NCBI GenBank assembly: GCA_019009955.1
Contig: CM032232.1
Coordinates: 134,085,001-134,149,000, forward strand
Direction: 5' to 3'
Source of the DNA: Riptortus pedestris
Taxonomy: Eukaryota > Arthropoda > Insecta > Hemiptera > Alydidae
Length of the DNA stretch: 64,000 bases
Positions within the stretch are counted from its first letter, which is position 1. The number at the start of each line of letters is the position of its first letter. This document shows, in pieces, positions 56,204-64,000 of this stretch. Position numbers and translations under genes: made by a program. Below the pieces are notes generated by a model that was not told the DNA's origin, searched no databases, and saw nothing but the letters and a program-made list of their open reading frames with translations.

Positions 56204-57580
56204 AAAGTTAGTCTATTCAAAGGGAGCGATCACAAAAGTGAAAGCAAGAGCAGAAACGACTCAAATGAACCTTAAATATCGTGTCTCTGTCATAACGCTG
56301 TTCCTTGGGTTGGTTATCAAGGAATTCTAAAAACGATGGGATGGTCGTCTTGATTTTATTTCATAATACTGTACTATTTCATGCAGTCACAAAGCTAAAG
56401 GATTTCCTGTAAAAATCTCAGAAATTTAGAATAGTTACAAATGCACTTCATAAACTGCTACAAATGTGATATCAAACTTGATTTTCAAACGTTTACACAT
56501 TATCTTGGAAGGGAGCATTTACTATGGCCAGTAAAACAATGGAAAATTTTCGCGGCTGCAAAGGAAGAAATAAGTTTTTTACATGGCATTTGAGTTATCG
56601 ATGAATATTCCGGGATGATTCTGTGCATCTCATCTTTATATTTCCACTAAAAACCCTTTTTTATTTCAACCCATCACCAGTTACGTCCATGGATCATCCG
56701 ATCTTCTTACAACACCACCATCAGCATTTAATTCATTATAATGCCTTGTTTTTTTCTCAAACATTCCTCCAATAGCTACACACTACACTAATCTGTTCAT
56801 CTACAATTACAGTTCTTTTTAAAAATGCTATCACTCTTTCCCTATACTTAACTATGTCCCTGTTCGGGCGCCAGTTAAGTATAAAGAAGGCTTTGTAGTC
56901 TTTTTAAAAATCACTTTTATTGTAGAATTGCAATTAAGAGAATTAAAATGAACAGGATCACCTTCTGGTACTACTGAGGAAATGTTTGACAAAATTTAAG
57001 GCATTATAAATTAACTAAATGCTGATGGTATTGTTGTCAGAAGAGCTGATAATCCATAGGCATAACTAACGACCTGAAACACTTCTTGTATTTAATATAC
57101 ACCTTACTTCTCATTTACGAAACCGTATATTAAAAGCCACTAATGTTCGTAGCATTGCTATTGAAATGTGATAGCCTAAAAAATTACATTAATTTGCTAT
57201 TGGATATTCAATTAATTCGAAAATCTGGTTTTCTTGGTATAAATAAAATTAATAATAACAGTTGATATATACTGGCTATTTACTCGCAGCAGTTGTCAAT
57301 ACCATTTGGTTCGCCAATGTAGTCACGAATTCTGCAATGAGCCTGTAGGTGTTTCATAGTAACTTGAAAAACATTTATGTAGACGAGTTCCAAAAACAGC
57401 ATCAGTTCGAATTTAAAACCTTAATATCTATAATACTGTTGGGAAAACTACGTACATGAAATATTAAACAGAGTTAATCACATATTTAAGAAGTACGAGG
57501 TAGATGAAAGGAGCCGATGGGCCGTTCTCGGCAATACCCGTCCGGGATCTAGACTTATCTAGACAGTTTCTTTTGATGTT
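56204..57580. other. Unannotated AT-rich DNA upstream of a candidate promoter
   Basis: About 1.4 kb without a recognised gene, RNA or repeat. It precedes the TATA/initiator motif at 57.6 kb and could hold regulatory sites, but I cannot identify any. Confidence 0.5.
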
Positions 57581-57591
57581 AGCCACCGAGC

Positions 57592-57624
57592 TATAAAAGT
57601 TGTCCAGCCGACCCGACAGTCAGT
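57592..57624 (+). promoter_or_regulatory. Candidate arthropod core promoter (TATA + initiator)
   Basis: TATAAAA (57592-57598) lies 30 nt upstream of the A in TCAGT (57620-57624), the arthropod initiator consensus, so transcription would start at 57622. The following sequence is rich in CAGTGCG-type motifs usual in insect 5' UTRs. The first ATG is at 57726 (MFCLVYVKIMQC...). GTGAAG (57716) or GTAAAG (57745) could be splice donors. The surroundings (57510-57640) are more GC-rich than neighbours. No downstream exon is identified, and a GTCC-CTAA element follows at 57845. Confidence 0.5.
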
Positions 57625-57844
57625 CTGTTCTCAGCTCTCTTCAAGTGAATAACAGTGCGTTCAGTGCAGATTTAGTTAATAGTGCATTTTAGTTCAGTGC
57701 GGGAAAGTGTTTTATGTGAAGAACCATGTTTTGTCTTGTTTATGTAAAGATAATGCAGTGCCGTGTTTTTGTGTTCAGTTATAGGACTGTGCAGTGATAA
57801 AACCTCTAAACTCTGTGTGTTTCATTTATCAATCCAAAAACAAA

Positions 57845-58645
57845 GTCCGTCACGCAGGGGCTGCGTAAACTAAGCAGATTTCCTCTGTGAAGTTTTACAA
57901 TAGAGAAATCTGCATACTGGTAACACAATACCACCGTGATTAGATAATGAGAAATCTTTCAGTTAATTAAAATAAATACCCAACTGAAACGGCTTCTGAA
58001 TTGTAAGAATAATTTATATTTTAATAACTCAAATTTTAGTAGTCCAAGAACTAAAGAAGGGGGGGGGGATGAACAAAACGTATTTGCATAAAACTCACAA
58101 AGTAACGAAGGTAAGGTAAGGTTAAAAACCCCAGGTTAGAAGAAGCTTCCGCCTGAGCCGAGAAATGACGAAGATGGCCGACATAATCCGAACTATACCC
58201 CACCACAGACTTCATAAAAATTCAAATATCTCGGTTAATATTCAAGATAGAGAATAAATGTATATAACAATATTTATAGTAAATTTAATTTGCAATAAGA
58301 TTGGTTCTGTACAATTTTTCGATCCGATGCATAGTAACGGAGATATTTTGAATTTTCGAAAATCCCCTGTTTTAAACCCCCCCCCTCCCACTGGTCCGAT
58401 TTCAGCCATTAACAAACTTGATCTGTCTTTTTACATAAAACGGTTAAATGTCGAGTTTCGTAACGATCAAACAAAAATTGCGACCGCTAGAGCGTTAACA
58501 GACATATATATATATATATAATTTTGAACGGACCTCATTTTCGTCATCTCCTGGGTAGGATCGATGGACATTTGAAGAAAATTTTCGAAAATCGCGTCAT
58601 GAGTACGGCCTCAACAGCTGATTTCTCTTAAGGGAAATCTGCTAA
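57845..58645 (+). mobile_element. GTCC-CTAA element (module C), full length with short TA tract
   Basis: GTCCGTCACGCAGGGGCTGC, arm pair, module C with G run and GGTAAGGTAAGGTT, middle, C run, GCGACCGCTAGAGCGTTAAC, only about 20 bp of TA, 3' block, CTCTTAAGGGAAATCTGCTAA. An 87-codon frame (58258-58521) in the middle block recurs in other copies. Confidence 0.9.
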
Positions 58646-59212
58646 AACTCTAATAAAGAACATTTTTTTATTTTTGTAATGAGGTAACAATACATATCTA
58701 TCAATACATTATTTGTCTGTTCGCTCTGCAGGGACCGCAAACTTCGAGATATTCAAACCAAACTCGGCCTCTGACAGGTGGAATATGAGCAGACGTTGAA
58801 AGGGTAGTGCGCTAGGCTTAATGTTGCCCCCTGGGAGCCGTATCCACGGCCTAATCAGCTGTCATTTGAATTGCAAATCAGAAAGATCTCCAGCCTCTTT
58901 ACAGCCAACACAACACATGTACAGAGAATTAAAATGATGTCCGGTTCCTGGTTTTATTTCAGACGGACGTATAAGCTAACTACCCATAATTTAAGGCAAC
59001 TTTACTCTCAAAGAACCGAAGGTAGAGCGGCGTGTGTGGAATACAAATACATAAAGGGGGGGAGTGGGAGTCCATAACGTGTGAATAAATTAGTATGAAG
59101 AATATTATATTCCCGGAGAACAGACCGTCCACAATACACGACTTACAACGAGTCATTTTGAGCAAACTGTTTGATATCATATTAGTTTTTTGAACGGGTA
59201 AATAAATAAGAA
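58646..59212. other. Unannotated spacer
   Basis: Slightly more GC-rich at 58740-59060. The 68-codon frame at 58871-59077 has no recognised motif. No gene called. Confidence 0.45.
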
Positions 59213-59675
59213 GTCCGTCTCGCAGGTTCTGCGTAAACAATAAAACGATAAATCTACATACTAGTAACGCAACACCACCGTGAACATTAACTGAAAAAAA
59301 TACAAACGGTAATAAGAAATATTTCTGTCAATGTTAATAATCTGCCCACCATTATGCGTCTGAAATGTCAACAAATAGGTTTTTCCAACTTCTGACCTGA
59401 AAGAAAAACAATTACTGAAATCTATCAGAATATAACATATTAATTTTATTGAAAACCATTTACTGGATGGATTCTGTACACGTTTTCGATCCGACTTATT
59501 GTAATGGAGATATTTTGAATTTTCGGAATTCTCCCCTCTAAACCCCCAAATCCCCACATGTCCGATTTCAGCCGTTAACGAACTTGATCTTCCTTTTTAC
59601 ATAAAACGACGAAATATCAAGTTTTGTAACGATCAAACAATAACTGCGACCGCTAGAGTGGTAACTGACAAATAT

Positions 59676-59745
<70 letters not shown>

Positions 59746-59817
59746 CGGACCTCATTTTCGCCATCTTCTAGGTATGATCGATGGACATGCTGATTTCCCT
59801 TAAGGGAAATCTGCTAA
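59213..59817 (+). mobile_element. GTCC-CTAA element (module C), 3' block shortened
   Basis: GTCCGTCTCGCAGGTTCTGC start with the arm deleted, module C, middle, long (TA)n (about 59678-59745), shortened 3' block (TCGATGGACATGCTGATTTC), perfect palindrome, TGCTAA. Confidence 0.85.
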
Positions 59818-59964
59818 AACTCTGCCTCACCTTGAAAATGCATTTGCTATATTTACGCCAGTATGATTTGTGACCAATTACCCACCTTATCAAAGGCAAG
59901 CATTTTCACTAAAACTATAAAAAACATATATTCTATAATATTAGCAGAGACTTTAGTATTCTTT

Positions 59965-60092
59965 TTGCAGATTTCCCTTAAGGGAAATCAGCTATTGAGG
60001 TTGTACTCATGACGGAATTTTCGAAATTTTTCTTCAAATGTCCATCGATCCTACCTAGTAGATGACGAAAATGAGGTCCGTTCAAGACTTTA

Positions 60093-60150
<58 letters not shown>

Positions 60151-60580
60151 TGTTACCGCTCTCGCGGTCGCTATTTTTGTTATATCGTTTCACGTAAAAC
60201 GACTGTTTGAGGGAAATAGAAAGATCAAGTTCGTTAACGGCTGAAATCGGACCAGTGGGAGGGGGGGTTTAGGAGGAGCGATTTTCGGAAATTCGAAATA
60301 TCTCCGTTACTATACGTCGGATCAAAAAATTGTACAGAACCAATCTTATTGCAAATTAAATTTACTATAACTATTGTCATATAATTTTGTTCTCTATATT
60401 GAATATTAACCGAGATATTTGCATTTTTATTAAATCGGGGCGCCTAACGGATGTGAGTTACTTTCCCGCCAAAAGCTAGTTCGGCCGTTTCTTTCACTGG
60501 CTCGGCTCTCGTGAAATTTCTCTATTGTAAAACTTCACGTGGGAAATCTGCTTAGTTTACGCAGCCCCTGCGTGACGGAC
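59965..60580 (-). mobile_element. GTCC-CTAA element, near full length (module A)
   Basis: GCAGATTTCCCTTAAGGGAA (TTA before GC replaced by TTT), 3' block, (TA)n (about 60093-60147), GTTACCGCTCTCGCGG, middle, module A, CCCCTGCGTGACGGAC at 60565-60580. Confidence 0.88.
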
Positions 60581-60954
60581 TTTTAATGTTTAATCTTCAG
60601 CAAAGCCTCAGTTTTAGCCACTTCAGTGGCTAAAATTGGACCAGGAATGGAGAGGGGGGCTGAGTGGGAGGGAAATTTAAAAAAAATCAAAATATCTCCG
60701 TTAATTTGAGAAGTATAGATAAATATTACAGAACTTGTTAAACTGTTGATGACAAACAACGCTTTTTTTTCTATGGACTTTCTCGTAACTAAAATATTAA
60801 GGAAGTTTTTAGTATTTTCTTGTTGTCATCCTTCAGAAAACCATTACGTCTACTCGTCGAATGCTTACTTAGGAGTAGCTAACGTATGCTTACATAGTGA
60901 TAAAATGATACTATTGTCATACCTCTCGGTGGAGACCGTCGTCACTGGCTGATG
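60581..60954 (-). other. Spacer with an old GTCC-CTAA middle fragment
   Basis: About 60620-60735 (GCTAAAATTGGACCAGGAAT, G-rich part, AAAATATCTCCGTTAATTTG) resembles the minus-strand middle block without ends. The rest is unannotated. Confidence 0.5.
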
Positions 60955-61010
60955 GTGAGTACCGCTGGCAAGCGCTTTCGATGCGATGGCATCATCTTCA
61001 AGCCTGTTGA
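60955..61010 (-). ncRNA. Degenerate hammerhead-ribozyme-like motif at a Penelope-like 3' end
   Basis: Minus-strand order: TTGAAGA (61001-60995; consensus CUGANGA with one change), perfect stem II GATGC-CATC-GCATC (60993-60980), GAAA (60979-60976), stem III CGCT-tgcc-AGCG, then GTAC. Penelope-like elements are known to carry such ribozymes in their terminal repeats. It lies about 330 bp 3' of the Penelope-like coding remnant on the same strand. Stem I is not convincing and the core C is changed, so activity is unlikely. Confidence 0.4.
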
Positions 61011-61338
61011 TAGTTGTACTGAGTTGGTTGTCCGTTCATCAGTGGGTTTTATGCTCTGTTCACCGTATTAGTTGTTTACGTTTAGTCCAGATCTGTTTAC
61101 TTACCACTGAGATCTGTCAAACGGGGCTGTTGATGTTCAGGTAAATTGTTATCGTGTGGTGGGTCATTGTCATCATCGGTATGGGTGTTTACATTTCTAG
61201 TGTTAATGTGTATGGTGGTCTGGTGTAATATGAATTGTTAATACGTGTATAATGTAATATTTATGACATTGTTATTATACATTAAAAATGATGTATCATA
61301 GAAAAATAAATAAATAAATGATTAAATACTATATGGAA

Positions 61339-62048
61339 CTACGTGCGTCGTCGCTTTACCTGTTGGTAATCCTGCGTGAGTCCGTCCGTTGGCGTCTTCC
61401 GTTTATTATTCCTTTTAAATAGTTGTAGTGGTCTGAAGATCGTGTCCGAGCTAGTGTTGAGCTGTTCATTGATGATGTCTCCGTTGAATGTCCGTTGTTT
61501 GTATATCTCCATATTCTCTAATAGGTCCAATCGTCGGCCTTTCGTTTGTCTGTGTAGAAGTTTCATGCTGTCGGCTATACTCGTCGGGTCGTGGCAATGG
61601 TCGTTCAGGTGGTTGGCGAAATTGGAATCTCGTTTGTTAAGTCTGAACGAGCGGATATGTTCGGTGTATCGCGTTTTCAATCTCCTTCCAGTTGTCCAAT
61701 GTAAGTGTTGTTACAGCTGCACGTGAGTTTATTTCGTTGTTTTGTGGTTTTATTTGTATCTGGACCCGTGTATGTGACTGCGTGGCGTTTGGTGATTGGT
61801 TCATCTGAAGTGCTCGCGGCTCGCTTGGCGTTGCTAGTTATTTTCTTGAGTAACTTGTCGATCGTGTGTCGTTTGTAGCCGTTATTGTAGGCTATTTCGT
61901 GTATTGTATTCAACTCATTGTCGTAGTTTTCCTTTGAGCGGAAGGGTATGTAGTCTGTGTAGCATGTGGCGAAATGCAGCTAGTTTGTGTTGAGTTGGAT
62001 GGTTTGAAGTGGCGTGTATTGTTGTATCCGTGGATGTAGGTTTAGTTA
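61339..62048 (-). pseudogene. Penelope-like element: RT end, linker and GIY-YIG nuclease remnant
   Basis: Minus-strand reading, with frameshifts: PTSTDTTIHATSNHPTQHKL and AAFRHMLHRLHTLP (about 62048-61950) correspond to the C-terminal RT region of Penelope-like elements. LNTIHEIAYNNGYKRHTIDK (61913 onward) is the conserved linker. CSCNNTYIGQLEG (about 61725-61683), KTRYTEHIRSF and SNFANHLNDH form the GIY-YIG endonuclease core. LLENMEIYKQRTFN and NEQLNTSSD are the usual C-terminal part. Frameshifts lie near 61940 and 61680. The catalytic RT motifs are absent, so the copy is a 5'-truncated relic. More GC-rich than its surroundings. Confidence 0.85.
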
Positions 62049-62065
62049 GTGAAATGAGATCACTA

Positions 62066-62279
62066 TCATTATTATTTATAAGGGTCCACTTCTTGCTACT
62101 ATGGCTAATTAGGACGGTTTATCAACATGTTATCACCCTTTCCTAACCAGGGTGGTACTAAGGATTTTATTAAATGAGTACACCACTAAATAAATTCCTA
62201 TTGCCCAGGAAATCGAATTCGCCACTTTAGGTTTACCATGTGAGATTAAGGTCAACGCCTTAACTCCATGGCTAACCGA
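62066..62279 (-). mobile_element. tRNA-derived SINE
   Basis: Minus strand: GTTAGCCATGGAGTTAAGGC head, damaged B box (GGCGAATTCGATTTCC), GGAATTTATTTAGTGGTG, body with CACCCTGGTTAGGAAAGGGT and an (AAT)n-like tail. It lies just 5' of the Penelope-like remnant, but the junction is not informative. Confidence 0.8.
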
Positions 62280-62751
62280 CTGTGTAGGTTTATCAGTTTG
62301 CAAGAATCCCAATAATGTACTCGTATTTCCTATTAAGGGTAACAAATATGTAATAAAATTAATAATGCAATACTATTCGTACCATTAATTAATTAAGAAA
62401 CGCCAAGTACATAATTGCAGCGTTTAAACCAATTATAATGATATGTTCTCCGTTAAATCAGAAATTGAAATTCCAGGAGTCGTAGCGTCAGTTTAAACAT
62501 ACCTTTCAAAAGTTTCTTGGAAAATGGATATCTTAATATTCAAGTTGATAGCTGTGTAGCAATCGTCCAATTACCGTCAAATTACATTAAATCTGTGTTT
62601 AACAAGGAAAGCTTTTTGGCTTATTCGACGTTGTATAACTTTGAAGACATATATGGCATTTCATAACGTCCATACATCAAGTAAACGCGGTTGCATGACG
62701 TGATTTTTTGGGAAAATAGTCTTCAAATGTCCATCAATTGAATTGAATTGA
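62280..62751. other. Unannotated AT-rich DNA
   Basis: No gene or repeat recognised. A trace of the GTCC-CTAA 3' block (CAAATGTCCATCAATTGAAT, 62724) precedes the next fragment. Confidence 0.5.
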
Positions 62752-62858
62752 AAATCAGCTATTGAGGTCGCAATTTTCGAAATTTTTCTTCAAATGTCCA
62801 TCGATCCTACCCAGGAGATGATGAAAATGAGGTCCGTTCAAAACTGTATATATATATA
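62752..62858 (-). mobile_element. GTCC-CTAA element, 3' part
   Basis: AAATCAGCTATTGAGGTCGC, TTTTTCTTCAAATGTCCATC, CTACCCAGGAGATGATGAAA, GAGGTCCGTTCAAAACTG and a short (TA)n. The palindrome's outer arm and terminus are gone. A LINE tail sits in the TA tract. Confidence 0.8.
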
Positions 62859-63153
62859 TGTTGTTGTTGTATAGGGTTTAAGGGCGAAAAACTACCAGGT
62901 TATCATCGCCCTGTAATATTTATAATTCACATTTTGTTATCCTCATCCATATCGCCATTTTAACAATATAAACGAGGATACGAGCAATTGCACTTTAAAT
63001 TTCTTTGTATAAACTCGTGTTTTTTACAAAATTAAACAATTTATCGAGTTCTTTCGGGTCATCTCCAAGGGCCACTTCTATACTATTGGAAATATTGTAT
63101 TTGTTTCTAATATCTGTATACTTATGGCATTGCATTAATATGTGATATATAGT
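62859..63153 (-). pseudogene. Non-LTR retrotransposon 3' end, second copy of the family
   Basis: Minus strand: LTIYHILMQCHKYTDIRNKY, SIEVALGDDPKELDKLFNF and VKNTSLYKEI with stop at about 62995, then a 3' UTR ending in (CAA)n next to TA repeats. It aligns with 18509-18972. It is truncated at about 63153 at a perfect hairpin. Confidence 0.75.
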
Positions 63154-64000
63154 CAGTGTTCGCGGAAGAATCAACTTCCGCGAAGAGTGAAGAGGCCACA
63201 AGACCTTGTTGTCGTCTTACACCGCCACTCATCCTTGCCCTAGACTGGGGACCTCGACTGCCAGCGCATCCAGCCACGAGGGGGGACCGGCAGGAAAGGA
63301 CAAGTGGAAAGAGAAGATGGCAGGCCCGGTGCGGCGAGTGAAAGGGAGTCATCTTCATCGCACTGAAAATAACCCTCAAAAATGCCTGAGTAGACTCAAA
63401 AAGGGCCCGTCGGGCGATGAAGCCCTGGAACAAGGAGGGGGACAACACAAGACATTAAAGAAAACAATAGTGAGTACTCACTTCATTTAACATCTACCCG
63501 CACCCCGAAAGCCAACCGGCATCAACCACATCATGGGCCCCACCGAGCAACATACTTCAACAAAAGAACTTTCAGTTCAACCCAGAGCAGACTCACCCAT
63601 CCCCACTTGTAAGAGAATCAAAATTTTGTTAACATTTTTTTATACTATTTTACCACAAACATTGTAAATTACAACATTGTAAATTAAACATGCCTTGTGA
63701 ATTGCCCCACCAATACACCCCACCATTTTCGCAACATATACAGTCCACTCTCTCAAACTTAACATAAATAAGGGGCGAATGGGGATTACTCCCTATATCC
63801 TTTTAATGGGAAGCCTCTTCGATCCCCAAACATGAGTCCTTCCGGGCCGGATATGACCCACAAACATGGTCCAACAGGGCCGGATCCAACAAACAATGGT
63901 CCAGACGGGCCGGATTCGACCCACAAACAATGGTCACACCTACCAATTGACCCCCCAATCATTGGTCACCAACCAATTGACCTCCAAATATGGTCCAGTA
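63154..64000. other. Unidentified, more GC-rich block starting with a perfect hairpin
   Basis: A 10-bp stem TTCGCGGAAG-aatcaa-CTTCCGCGAA (63159-63184) stands at the junction. The following about 340 bp is GC-rich, with a plus-strand frame to 63490 (MLSSYTATHPCPRLGTSTAS...) and a frame on the other strand; neither is recognised. From 63500 the sequence is C-rich and ends in a tandem repeat. It may be a different repeat family or the edge of a gene region cut by the window end. Confidence 0.4.
63826..63940 (+). repeat. Tandem repeat of about 31-34 bp
   Basis: Three to four units of the pattern CAAACAATGGTCCAGACGGG, then CCGGATTCGACCCA, with substitutions. Shorter TGGTC/ACCAATTGACC echoes follow to the window end. 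Confidence 0.8.

Noticed and set aside
61045..61060. CTGATGA at about 61044-61050 (minus) as the hammerhead core for the GAAA at 60976
   Set aside because: The gap to GAAA is about 65 nt with no stem II. The nearer TTGAAGA with a perfect 5-bp stem II fits the fold better, despite one changed core base.

Overview
The window looks like intergenic or intronic DNA from a eukaryote, most likely an insect or other arthropod. It is strongly AT-rich and dense in (TA)n tracts. It carries a mix typical of insect genomes: R1-like and other non-LTR retrotransposons, a Penelope-like element, piggyBac-like and hAT DNA transposons, tRNA-derived SINEs, Helitrons, and one TATA + TCAGT core promoter. I found no intact cellular protein gene. 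Almost all long open frames are simple repeats read as protein (YIYIYI, VCVCVC, MSINILVRKK) or accidental frames in transposons.

The dominant component is one family that I call the GTCC-CTAA element, with about 45 full or partial copies in both orientations, about a third of the window by my tally. A typical copy is about 650 bp. It starts GTCCGTCACGCAGGGGCTGC, has an inverted-repeat arm GCAGATTTCCC about 30 nt in, a conserved middle, a long (TA)n tract, a conserved 3' block, and the perfect palindrome GATTTCCCTTAAGGGAAATC followed by TGCTAA. The asymmetric inverted repeats, 3' palindrome, internal microsatellite, A-rich insertion sites and usual lack of target duplication match non-autonomous Helentron/Helitron2 derivatives (HINE, DINE-1-like). 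The strand given for each copy is the one on which GTCC is 5'. Three 5' modules exist: A (CTCGGCGGAAAGTCC or GGCGGGAAAGTCAC type), B (ACGTATTTGCATTTATCTC type) and C (CATACTGGTAACAC type).

Layout: 1-5.3 kb, unannotated DNA, then GTCC-CTAA copies including one carrying a Helitron. 5.9-7.1 kb, a piggyBac-like element inside a SINE. 7.8-16.5 kb, dense GTCC-CTAA copies and a 30-bp minisatellite fused to one 5' end. 16.6-17.8 kb, a terminal-inverted-repeat element with a hAT element nested in it. 18-25 kb, SINEs, a LINE tail and more copies. 25.2-28.8 kb, a large inverted duplication with minisatellite arms. 29.5-31.1 kb, a second Helitron-carrying copy. 33-36 kb, a full-length copy and an array of four tandem 5' ends. 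36.9-39.6 kb, a copy split by an R1-like retrotransposon. 40-43 kb, a head-to-tail copy pair and a LINE remnant. 47.3-49.1 kb, a second piggyBac-like element. 50-56 kb, more copies, one with a canonical Helitron holding a helicase fragment. About 57.6 kb, a candidate promoter. 58-62 kb, more copies and a Penelope-like remnant. 63.15 kb to the end, a compositionally distinct GC-richer block.

No genes work together as a pathway. The interest is in transposon structure: tandem 5' ends, head-to-tail junctions, long flanking duplications, and two rolling-circle lineages nested in and apparently moved by each other. Boundaries were read by eye and may be off by a few bases, and by tens of bases for decayed copies.
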